From Rhexocercosporidium sp. MPI-PUGE-AT-0058 (taxonomy: Eukaryota; Ascomycota; Leotiomycetes; Helotiales): a stretch of 64,000 nt of DNA. Both the position numbers and the translations under genes were made by a program. Below the pieces are notes generated by a model, which was given only the letters and a program-made list of their open reading frames with translations, was not told where the DNA came from and did no database searches. Numbering within the stretch: the first letter of the stretch is position 1; every line of letters begins with the position of its first letter. This document shows positions 11,664 through 22,200 of the stretch, piece after piece. Location of the stretch: contig JAGTJL010000011.1 in the NCBI GenBank assembly GCA_020746875.1, forward strand, positions 310,001-374,000. The letters run 5' to 3'.

Positions 11664-12607
11664 TCAAATGAATTCGTGAAATCCGATTTTGAAGAAACGT
11701 TCTAACAGTGGGGCAAGATATTGATGAAGATTGTCATCTCCTCGGCTGACCGGATCGGGTGTGCAAGTCCACAACAATAAGATATACACCGCGCTGATCT
11801 GGTTGCTTTGACCTAACTGGTGTTTGCGACTCGAGGAAAATGAAGGATAAACATCTCTTCCGAGAGATGTAATCCGGTTTATAATAGAAAGATAAAAGCT
11901 GAGCGAAATAAGCACTGTCTGGTTTAAGAGGATATTGACTTATAATTAAGCTCAGATTTGACTTACCAGTAGTATCGTCCTTTTTATCCATCTCATTAAA
12001 GAATACTGCGGTTCTAAAGCGAAAAGCTGATAAGCTAAAATAGATAAATCGCCTCCAAAAATCTCTTTAGATAGGAGGAATGCAAAGCAGGAATCGGGAA
12101 GAAGCTCCTTTACATACTTCGAGGTTTTGAGCCCATCTTCAAGAGACAAGGCACTATAGTCGAAATGACGCTGCAGTACAAGAGTATTTATGTCATATAC
12201 ACTGCCAAGAATATCCACCACACGTCGATCAATTGAAAAGCTCTTTCCGTAGTGGACAACAATTACTTGTGTTTTCACACCGGACTCGTAATGTTCGAGA
12301 GCCGTTGTTAGGCTTAGAGGGTCCTGAGTAGGGAGGGGTTGCGGATGGAGACTCTCATTCACGGAGTTAATGATAATCAAATTGGTATTATTCGGATCTC
12401 CGCCAGGATGTAGAAAGAAAATTTGCATCCAACGGAACTCAGACTAATTTAGTCCTCGAAATTCAGATCAAAGTAATCCTTATACGAAGAATATGGATGG
12501 GCTCGTGGGTGTGCGTACGAGGACTTAGGTCCCAGAGCGAGATTTGTATCTTTATTTCCGCGAGTTAGTGCTGACGATTGCGGCACGAAGGGCACTTGCT
12601 GGGCCAT
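11664..12607 (-). pseudogene. Decayed protein-coding fragment, possibly CorA-like fungal family
   Basis: On the minus strand an ATG at 12607 opens a frame (MAQQVPFVPQ ...) that reaches PYSSYKDYFDLNFED and then meets TAA at ~12449. Right after it, in another frame, the reading continues SEFRWMQIFFLHPGG and runs openly to ~12010 (SFSIDRRVVDILGSVYDI, VLQRHFDY), where a GTAAGT follows. The text on either side of the stop looks like one protein: the SSYKDYF then EFRW-I order resembles fungal CorA-like membrane proteins as I remember them. No GT-AG intron bridges the shift, so a frameshift plus stop is the simplest reading. The downstream frame to 11664 (FAQLLSFYYKPDYISRK) may be a further exon. 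Family assignment is tentative. Confidence 0.4.
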
Positions 12608-13845
12608 ACTGTGTCTTGCGAAAGGGCAAAGAAGGACTTGAGTTTCAGCAGGAAGTTCATTATTGATAATGAAGAAGCTCCAGAACAAAGTTTAATATAA
12701 AGGGACGCGCATAAATCTAGGGCGATAAAAACGTCCACAATAGCTGTTCTGAGTAGGCAGACTTGTCTGGAGCGAGACGCCAAAAAGAGGCGATGCAAGC
12801 CACAAAGCAAAAGCCCCAAAAGCTGTTAGTTGCCAAACAGGGAGGGACTAATGCCTCCTCCTCCTCAGGTGGTGCGTAAATCGGAAAAACAAAAACCTCA
12901 AGAGCTCTTGCTTGGTTCATCTTCGACTCGCATTATGGCTAGGTGCGGGTGGTTTCGCTTTAACCAACAATTATCAATTGTTTTGACCTGAAGTTGTCCT
13001 CTTCTACTCCACTAATGCTCGTGGTTTGTTAGGTAGATTAATTAACGAAGTAAGTCATATCTTCTTGTTGGCTCGTGCAGGCGCCAAATAGGCGTGCCAT
13101 GTTATGGAGGCTATTAGACTTATCTCCCATCAGGAATAAACAAAGCTTCTGAGCAGCTGCTATAATGTCTGATCTCCCCTTGGCCGTTTTGAAGAAATCC
13201 AAGTACAGAACATCTTTGCCTAACATAACAAAGCTAGTGAAGGGCACTTGTTGCTGTTCCCTCGACTTGCAACCGATCTTATCAACCATATGGTCAGATG
13301 GCTGGCTATCGATGGGCGCGCGGTTTTAAGTCTTAAGACTGTGAGGGGTCTGGCCTGCATTATCAAATAAGTTAGGCTTTGCAATCCTCCAGATCAAAAG
13401 ATAGCAAGGCCTTCTGTTAACTGGCTGGCTTGAAACTGCCGAAGCTTAGCCGAAACTTTGATGCTCTGTTTAGGAAATCAAAGCTTGGCAATTCAGCCTC
13501 TATCCACTTCAGCCAAACAGAACGCAGGGAGTTCCGACAACGTGCAGTAATCAATATTGTTGTGACCAGCGCAAGGTATTGGAAATTCTGTTATCAGAAG
13601 TGTTCCAGCTAATATTTTGGCCACTTGCCATTTCCATGGTCTCAAAATCCGGGGATCAAACGGAAAACACTCACAACACGACAAATTGGTCTTCTAACGT
13701 CAACCAATATTTTGAGCGACGAAGAGATAATTTGATGTTACTTTAAGCTATCTTTGTGCGACATAAATTTCCCTAAGTTTATCGGAAAACTCATGGTGAA
13801 TTTGACCGTGCAGTCAACCACATCAAGTTTCGCTACCGTCAATCT
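12608..13845. other. Intergenic, one unrecognised small frame
   Basis: Contains an 83-codon minus-strand frame with a genuine ATG (13289-13038; MVDKIGCKSREQQQVPF ... QQEDMTYFVN) that I do not recognise; it could be another piece of the decayed gene. Otherwise nothing supported. Confidence 0.3.
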
Positions 13846-16562
13846 ATGTCTTCAAATCAGGGTTACGTTCCATACGGAACTGATGCTGTGTACACTGGAT
13901 TCTGGATCAACCAAGACCGAGGGAGAATTCTTGGTGCAACACTGACCCTTCCAGATAAACAAGCTGCTCCTCTCCTCGCAGCTCTCGCCGTTCTTGTTGC
14001 GCTAGCTGGTAACCGAAGCTGGCATTTATGTCGACTGATTTGGCATCGGTTTCTTCGCGCCAAAGAAGCACACACGTCTGCAATCAAAATCCGCCGAAGA
14101 AAACAGCAGGTTGTTATTAGAAATTGCGAAACAGCTGGAGGTGCGACCCTTGGGTTGTTTGCGGTCTGGTTTAATTTTGGTGTTTTGCGAATTCTGAGAG
14201 AGTTTTCACCGAAAGACATTGTGTTGGGGCTTTTCACCTTGGGCCAGTACGTATTTCTTGAAAAATGGTTTTCTGCTCTTTAGTTTCCAGGAAATTGGTG
14301 GCAGCTTGAAATATTCAACAATTGTTGAGATCATGGGTACCTTTCTCGCGATAGATGCCGAACCAGGAGTAAAGTTTCGATGTTCGAACTTGACGAATAA
14401 TCGAAAGAATCTCAAACTTACTTCTGTGGAGGAACACGCTAATTGAGGTTTGTTCTAGCTGGATATCTTTTATCGCCCTTGGAGTTCTTGTGTCTCAGAT
14501 AGTCGTGGGAAATCTTGTCGTATCTAAAGTACTCCCGACTTGTGGTTTATGGGTCCCGATTGCATCGGACCCTCCAACGACCGAAAGCAATGCCATCTTT
14601 AACGAAATGAAGACCAATGAAACAATAAACGCGGAAAACTACGTGCGAAGTTGTTACCCCAAGGGAGGGTCTCAGGGGATTATTGCCTGTGACAAGTTCA
14701 TCACACGTTCATTTCAACAACAGACAATAGAGGGTCAGGCATGCCCCTTCAAGGGGGTTTGCTTGCCAAACGCAAATTCTGCCGTCACTTTCGATTCCGG
14801 AAACATGACCTTCAGCGAGCTTGGTCTGAATACCAGGTATGGAAAGGAGCTGTCTGTGAATAGACGTAGTACTTGCGCTGTCTTGAGTATGTAAGATTTT
14901 TGCTTTCGTCCCTTGAATAATCTAGTCTTTTAGAATATCTCACTTTGTTGATTCTCATGAGATCCTTGGTACCTGTCTCACTTCGCCTACCGACCCCGCT
15001 AATCAAATGTTCTCAAAGATTCTACAGCGTTTCGGATAAATCCGGTAGGTCTCCTTCACAAGATGGGAAACAAAGTTTAGAAGTGGAAGCATATCCTGAT
15101 GAAGTTCGTAGCCTCCACCCGGTACGGACAATAACACCCGGGTATATTCATTCTTCAAAGATGATGACACGGGCGAGAACGAAACATTACCTTTCAATAA
15201 CGCCAACTCGATGAGTTACAACTACCGCCTCCTTTCGGCATATCTCCCTTACCAACTTGAAAAATTTCCTCCGGCCCTTCAAGTCGAAGAAAACAACAAT
15301 GAGCTCAGCATATTCTATATGCAAGATATGGGTATATTATTTATTGAACCTGAAAAAGACCCAGTAGGTGGATCGCACCCAGTTCTCGCTCTTTCTGTGC
15401 CTCACTCATTGATCTTGACATTGGAAACACTGTGCATTACCGAAAGCTTCAATTCTGCCTTGACGACTACGATATAAGCCGCCAAGCTGACAACATTATG
15501 ATATCAAAGCGTGCTAACGATGCGATTCTGCAGTGGTTCTCCGCCAACATCGCCAATGAGTTTCCACAGCTGACGAAACCCGGCGACCCTGTCTTCACTC
15601 GTTACTCTGCAGACAGATGGCTCAACATCGTCTTATGCCATGAGCAATATCGCTTCTGCAGTACCATCACCGAAAATTGCACCGATTTTCGAGGCTTGAT
15701 CAGCCGCAACAAATCCTCAAATCAGGAAGATTACAACGCTTTACTTGGCTCTGGTACCAAACCCAAGGTCACCACCGGTTCCGACTGGGCATTCAGCATC
15801 ATTTTGTTCGAAGAATTTATGCAAAAGACACCTCTCGCTTTCAGTATAGCAGGAAGTTCGGATTTGGCACTACAGGCTAATCGATTATTGAACGACGGAC
15901 ACCAAAGCAAACTCTCAGACAGGCAGTGGATTCTTGAGTTCGAATTTTGGTTTACGATGGCTCTTGCACGTCTTCAACTCGGTATTTTCAATACCATCGA
16001 ACGACCACTGGGCCTGGACGATACTAGAACATTCAACTTCTTCGCTGTAGAAGGAAGAGAAGCAATTTACAATCTTTGTGGTCGCATCAAATTCAACGAT
16101 CCGAATCATACGTCGTTGAGCACGTTTGGCCTGATTCTGATACTCGTTTTCTCGCTCTTCCTCATGTTTGCAAGTTTGATGGGAACATTGTTACCTTTGA
16201 TACCGTATGTATATCTTCCAAACTAATTATATCCCGAGGAAAATTTCCCTCCACGGTTTGGAATTTCGGGGTGTTGATGATATTTATTCCTGCTTTGACC
16301 TGCTGGAGCCTCAAACTGACTAGCTCTAGATTCGTGAAACGATGGAGACCTTTGGTCGAATGGGAAAGAGACGATGCACTCGCTTTATTGGTAAGAGTTA
16401 TTCAAAGCTGAACTATGACGCTAAAGTTACTGACACTTCAAGGCCTCTGATTATGAGTGGGTCGAAAGCTTCCATGTCGCATTTGATAGAAAGGCGTCGC
16501 CATCACAAAACATTCATAACGACAGTGTCGGTGAAAGGGACCCTTTTCAGATGGATTATTAA
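13846..16562 (+). CDS. Multi-pass membrane protein of an uncharacterised fungal family
   Basis: My seven-exon model is 13846-14246, 14459-14886, 15019-15044, 15112-15363, 15534-16204, 16330-16390, 16443-16562. All phases match and give 652 residues. It uses donors GTACGT, GTATGT, GTAGGT, GTAGGT, GTATGT, GTAAGA; branch-like sites include GCTAAC before 15534 and CTGAC before 16330. The 26-nt third exon is the least certain. TM segments: ~38-55, ~98-116, ~135-155 and one near 580-605 (STFGLILILVFSLFLM). Between them is a large, probably external region with NCT/NET glycosylation sites and paired cysteines: CYPKG, CPFKGVCLPN, CHEQYRFC, ENCTDF. The joined segment EPEKDPWFSA matches a motif I remember from this fungal family, supporting removal of the 170-nt intron. 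The tail EWERDDALALL ... DYEWVESFHVAFD is cytoplasmic. Function unknown; possible receptor-like or surface role is a guess. Confidence 0.68.
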
Positions 16563-17051
16563 TAGAAATAGTGTGATGAACCAATGCTAACTTTGAAGAC
16601 AAAAACTTTTTGTTGTGGTTGGTTTGAAGAGGACATTGTAGAGAAATTTCGCAATCCTCCGATCTTATTAGTGGTTTTTGTGACACCAGGGTTTTCGCCA
16701 CGCAGGGCCAGACATTAGAATTATGCCTTTACTCGAATACGATGTGATCGGTGTGGAAGATTAGGGGAACAGAAACCCGCCTTAAGAAAGGGCGGGGAAC
16801 TAGTTCTTTAACATCTTAAGATGTTACTCTTTTCATAAGTTGAAGATTTAAGTAGAAAACTTACTTTTGGCTATCTTTTACGAGGTAACGAGACACTTGC
16901 TTTCCAGCTACACTCGCTTTTACCGACTGTTAGCGAGTGCCCGCAGCTTCACATAAGGGAATCGACTATTACAAATTGCTTTTCTTGATAGAAAAAAGTG
17001 TATTAACTTACGAGTGTCATTTCACATCCCTCACAAAACCACTTTGTATCC
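16563..17051. other. Intergenic, nothing recognised
   Basis: Spacer between the membrane-protein gene and the repeat-flanked transposon. No supported feature. Confidence 0.4.
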
Positions 17052-17090
17052 ATCCCTTTGTCCGCTGAGACATTGGCCGCACTAGTAGGG
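17052..17090 (+). repeat. 39-bp dispersed repeat, copy 1 (left flank of transposon)
   Basis: Shares the core GTCCGCTGAGACAT with copies at 19002-19040 (inverted) and 47630-47667. Differences from the other copies are mostly G-to-A and C-to-T (ACTAGT for GCTAGC, TTTG for TTCG), as RIP would cause. Probably a fragment of a Ty1/copia-type LTR (see 47630). Confidence 0.6.
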
Positions 17091-17114
17091 GTCAAGCGAA
17101 AAGAGAGTCAAATA

Positions 17115-17162
17115 ACGTCCCACCCCACTATTCCGCCCACCCCCCCATTCCGCCCACCTCGC
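17115..17162 (+). repeat. Left terminal inverted repeat of the Fot1-like element
   Basis: Reads ACGTCCCACC at the outer end and CCCACCTCGC at the inner end; contains two copies of the word ATTCCGCCCACC. Matches the right repeat at 47 of 48 positions. Confidence 0.88.
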
Positions 17163-17289
17163 TTAACTCACCGCCATATCTACCCACTAACTTAAATAAT
17201 TAATTACTCCTTGATTCTTTAATTAATTCTTTTCAAATTTGGAATGCGATTTGTCCTCATTATAAAGCCTTAATATACCGAGTACGACA

Positions 17290-18720
17290 TTATGTGTGCG
17301 CTTGTAGAGATCGCAAACGGCAAGTCATTGCGGAAGACATCGCTTGAATGGGGTGTTTTAAGGTCTACCCTTCGTGGCCGTAACACAACGACGTTATCTT
17401 ATAAGGAAGCCGCTAATTACTTATAAAGGCTACTTACCTTAGTAGAGAGTCGATTGACTAATTAGGTTTTGACTCAGGAGTCTCTTGGTCGTGGAGTTAC
17501 GCATGTATAGATTAGGGTTTTTAGAGAGCGTCTTTTAGCTCTTTAAGGAAATTATTTATCACTTAGAAAACACTAGATTTCTAGGTTTTTAACACGGAAT
17601 CCTATTCTAAAGACGAAAAAGTAAATATACGTCGATTCTATACGTGTTAATAGCGCTTGTTCCGATGTTATTAAGCTTTAGTTCTAAAAATTAGAGATTT
17701 TAGTTATTAAGGCTATTCCAGCGAGTCAACGATGGAATATGGACGAGACTAATATTATAGAAGGTTATAGTTTAAATAGTTTCATTGTAAGGCACGCTAA
17801 AAAGCGTAAAATTTAAGGAAAACAGCCTGGCTCACGTACTTAGACGTTAATCATTAAGTGCATCTCTATTATAGGGGTCTTTACACAACCTCTTATAATT
17901 TACAAGGGAAAATCGGTGTAGCAACAGTAGTTTCCGTCTTAATTAGACGTATTTAACGACTGGCACTTTACTATAACCGATAATAAATAAACGACTAATA
18001 AGACGGCTTTTGAATGGCTGGTAAAGGTGTTTATCCCTTAGACGGATCCACGTAATTATTTAGTAAGACTTCTTATTTTAGACGGCCACGGGAGCCATAA
18101 GACTACGGAATTCCTTTAGAAGTGCCTTGAAAACAATATATTTCTATTATATTTACTCGCATATACGTTACACGTCTTATAACCCTTGAATTTGACGGTT
18201 TTTTCTACGTTAAAGCGTGCTTACCAAAAGGAACTATATAAATTAAGTGCTTTAATCGATTACACGCCAATTGGCAAGCGCAATTTCCTTCTTTATTATT
18301 AAAAAGCACGCCAAGATATTATTACTTCTTTTAATATTAAATTTAAGTGGAAAGCTAGTAAATTATAGCCGGTATCTCTGGCGAAACCCTTAATGAGCCC
18401 GTTATTGCTAGAAAATAGTAATAAATCGACAGCCCCAGCTCTCCAAGAGTCTTAAAGAGTAGTAACACCACCTCCCGAGCCTTTTAGCACTTCTATTTAG
18501 TTATAGACTCTTAAAGCTGCGAAAGATTTTCGTTTATAAATACGCACTTTGGTAAGCGAATTACATAATTAGTATCCGACGCAGCGTTTACTCTTTAGGA
18601 AGATTATAAAAGGATTTAATGAAAAGGATTATAAATTAAGGAAGGCAAATATAAGAATTAAAGAGTTGGAAGAGCGATTAAAGCAATTGAAGCTAAAGAA
18701 AAGGAGGAAAGTCTAAACTA
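17290..18720 (+). pseudogene. Degenerate DDE (Fot1/pogo, CENP-B-like) transposase
   Basis: Read on the plus strand in shifting frames with many stops. Recognisable pieces are a Psq-type helix-turn-helix (SLRKTSLEWGVLRSTLRGR) near 17310-17390, WNMDETNIIEG at about 17731-17765, TAFEWL and LDGHGSHKTTEF near 18000-18100, and a remnant of the third catalytic region downstream. MDETG.xEG and LDGHGSH are hallmarks of Fot1/pogo DDE domains. Stops fall at TAA/TAG where CAA/CAG/TGG codons are expected, consistent with RIP. No functional product is possible. Confidence 0.8.
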
Positions 18721-18899
18721 GCTTAAATTCTAAGTTTACGACAATACGTGCTATTCAGGCGGCTTAAATTGCGGCTGGGGATTGTTAAATTACATCTATA
18801 GAACCAGAATTAAAAGGAGATTCTGACTTTATAAAATCTTATATAGAAGTTGACGTAGAATAGAATTATTAAGTGTTAAATAAAGAGTGCTAATATTAC

Positions 18900-18947
18900 G
18901 CGAGGTGGGCGGAATGGGGGGGTGGGCGGAATGGTGGGGTGGGACGT
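18900..18947 (-). repeat. Right terminal inverted repeat of the Fot1-like element
   Basis: Reverse complement of the left repeat with one A/G difference; outer end GGTGGGACGT followed by TA. Confidence 0.88.
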
Positions 18948-19001
18948 TAATCCACATACCCAGTGAGCCTCATCATCTCAATAACAGCTTGTCGTTTGAC
19001 T

Positions 19002-19040
19002 CCCTGCTAGCGCGGTCAATGTCTCAGCGGACGAAGGGAT
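19002..19040 (-). repeat. 39-bp dispersed repeat, copy 2 (right flank of transposon, inverted)
   Basis: Reverse-complement copy of the repeat at 17052-17090; keeps the less mutated forms GCTAGC and TTCG. The two copies therefore face each other across the Fot1-like element. Confidence 0.6.
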
Positions 19041-19249
19041 AGTTAGGCGAACCCTGGAATATACCCGCCTTAATGTGCATGATATATCCATCCGGTCAAG
19101 GGAGTCATCGGCTAGGCTGTAGCCTAGAACATCCAAATCGTTAGATAAATTAACACCACTCACGCGCACTACACTACTTCAAAGTGTGCTCTCAAGAAGA
19201 AACGGGAGAGCATCTCGCAGACTTTCCATCTGCGCGGTCATATTTCGCC

Positions 19250-22200
19250 ATGGCTCATGTAAGAAATCCAAACCTGCAGTCGATTGATGAGTTGCGACGG
19301 TGGCTGCAGCCTACAGAATACCTGTCGCCTGGAAATGAGTATATGAAGCACCTGAAGTCCTACGTTCCTGGAACAGGAGACTGGTTGAGAGATTCTGAAG
19401 TGTTCCGGTCATGGGAGGATGAAATGGATAAAGGTTGTCTGTGGGTGAGGGGAGTAGCAGGGAGTGGGAAGAGCGTGTTTGCGGCAGCAACAATCAAGTC
19501 GCTCGCAGATACACAAGATAGCAAAGGTTTGAGAGCACCTGTGCTGTTCTTCTTCTTCCGACAGATCGTGGAGAAGAATCACGACCCAAAATACCTTATT
19601 CGCGACTGGGTCGCACAATTGCTACCTTACAGCCTTGATCTCCAGCAAAAGGTGAACGGACTATCGGCAGAAAACATCGATGGCATTGGAAGTTCTAGAC
19701 TGTGGGATGTGTTGGTTGGATCTATGAAGCTGGAGAAAAAAGTATACTGCATAGCGGACGCACTTGACGAGATGGATGACCAACATGTATCGTTCATCAT
19801 CCAGCTGAAGGAGCTGGGAACCCTCAAACCAGAAAGCATCAAAGTGATGCTCACTTCAAGACCCACCGTCAGCATCGAGAGCCAGCTGAGGCAGCAAGTT
19901 GTTCAAGCAGTCAAACTTGAGCCGATAGAAATTTATCCTGACATCGTGATTTACGTGTCATCGCGACTGGCGAGCTTGAAGCCTAGGCTCACCGAAGATA
20001 AAGAGATCCAAGTCAAGGAAGCAGTATGTATGCTATCGAAGGGACTCTTCTTATATGCGAGGTTGTTGATGGACTCGATCGCCGATGGATTGCACGATGG
20101 AAGCATCACGCCCGAACACCTTCCCACAGCAATCGAACAACTACCCCGCAACTTGACTGAGCTCTACGAACGACTACTGTCAGAACATGCTAGGCGAAGC
20201 AAGATGACTGTGGAACAACAGTTGGTGGTTTTGCAATGTGTTACTCAGTCGTCCAGGCCAATGAGGTTGATCGAACTTGGATCTGTCGTTTCATTCTTGA
20301 TGAAAGACACAAGCCCGGGGTTGATGGAAGGGAAAGAAGCGGTGAAGCAGGCGTGCGGGCGATTTTTGGAACTACTGGACGACGAAACTATTTCCGTCAT
20401 TCATCACTCTTTCACAGAATTTGCGATGGACCGCAGCCGAAGTACAGAATCCGGTGCGTTCCCAATTCTCTATGAAGAAGCTGCCCATAGGAAGTTATTG
20501 GAGTTATGTTTGCAGTATTTGCAGTCTTGTGAGCAGAACTCCTCGTCCTTCGAGGATCAAGGTTCGGCTAAGGACAATAGAAGAACTCAAGACTTCGACA
20601 GCGACGATGACGGCGAGCCTTTCAATAGTAGAAATGATCTGTCGCGAAAAGAAGGAGAAGCACTAAAGAGACTTCAAGATCTGCGTTCCCAATATCCCTT
20701 GATGGCCTACGCAGCCGGGAACCTGGCATACCACATGGTAAAGACAGGAACAACAACTGACTTCAGCGTTCTGGATCAGTACTTCGTCCCCGGCAAGAAT
20801 GCTTTCCAGATATGGATGATGACCCATTTCCACGAGGACCGCAAAGTGGGCTCGCAGCCTCTGCACTTTGCTGCATCTCATGGACTTACACGCTACATTG
20901 AACATTTGCTCCTCGGTGGCAACAAAGTTGATGCACAGGACGCGGGAGGACAAACGGCGCTGATGCTTGCCGCACAGAAGGGTCATGTAGCAACCACTTC
21001 TCTTCTTCTATTACATGGTGCTGACCCAGATCACGACGATATGAGTGGGCTTAAGCCAATGCATTTAGCTGTAACCAGCAACCAAATCGATATTGTGAGG
21101 CTTCTGCTAGAATCAGGTGTGAGTTGTAAGACGGAGAAGACAAGATGCTCACCAGAGTTATTGGAAGAACAACTAGGTGATGATACTGGGCAAACTCCGT
21201 TGCAATACGCATGCCAGCAAGGAAACGTGGAAATCTTGAATCTGTTTATTCCACAGATGAACGTGGACGATGCCTGCAAAGGTCTCCGGTGGACGGTGGA
21301 ATCGCGAAAGCGGGATGCAGCAGAAGCGATCATCAAAACCGGCAAAGCGCCCATTGATGTACTCGTGAACGGGGTGTCGCCCCTCGTTGTGGCTGCGGAT
21401 CTGATGGACGCTTTCATGATTGAAGCTCTCCTTCGAAATGGGGCGGACCCCAGTGTTCGCGCGGAAAAGGAGCGTTGGTACAATATACGCTCAACACAAA
21501 GCAAGGTTACTTTGAAGGCAGTATCTCAGGATGGGCCAACCCCCATTCATGCTTTCGCGGGAGTAAATGGGGATAACTCTCTTTGGGGAGACAGAGTCGA
21601 GGGAGAACGTTGTTTGAAACTCCTTGTCGAGGCAGGTGGTCATGTGAACGCGAAGATGGTTGGCAACCACACACCTTTACACTACGCAGTCAAGAAGCGA
21701 CAACTCGACTTCGGAGAATGGGATGCCGAGAAAACGGAGTATATCATCGCAGAACTCCTCCTTCAACATGGTGCAGATCCTAATCTACGGTGTGCATCAG
21801 GCGCGACGGCGCTTCACAAAGTTGACCCGGAGCTACCAGAAGTAATCGATCTTTTGGTCAGGCATGGGGCAGATGTCAATGCGAAGGACAACAAAGGAAC
21901 GACCCCCCTTCTGATGATCCTCGCATCTATAGGAAGGGGTTGGTCCAGCTCGTTCTATGGCGAAAACAAAGCCTCAAAAGAGGCAAGTGTCTTCAAACTC
22001 ATAGAACATGGTGCTGATGTGACCATCGAGAACGAAGATGGATGGACGGCGCTGCATTATATGTTCTCGAGCATTAAAAGTTTCGGTAATGAGAAGCTTT
22101 GGAAAGCAGTGATCGAAGCAGGGGCGGATCTCAACAAACCGAATAAGAAGGGCAGGCCTCCCCTACTGGCAATGAGTGGAAGCCGAGAAGGACCAACCAA

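Larger units (their letters stand above)
17115..18947 (+). mobile_element. Fot1/pogo-like (Tc1-mariner superfamily) DNA transposon, RIP-inactivated
   Basis: A 1833-bp element bounded by 48-bp terminal inverted repeats (17115-17162 and 18900-18947) that differ at one position and start ACGTCCCACC. It is flanked by TA on both sides (17113-17114, 18948-18949), the target duplication of Tc1/mariner elements. The interior is AT-rich with a stop-riddled plus-strand transposase. The ends are GC-rich and almost identical, so the element is structurally complete though dead. It lies just upstream of the NLR gene. Confidence 0.88.

Noticed and set aside
13038..13289. 83-codon minus-strand frame with ATG
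   Set aside because: No recognisable domain, no neighbouring exon that fits; too weak to call a gene.
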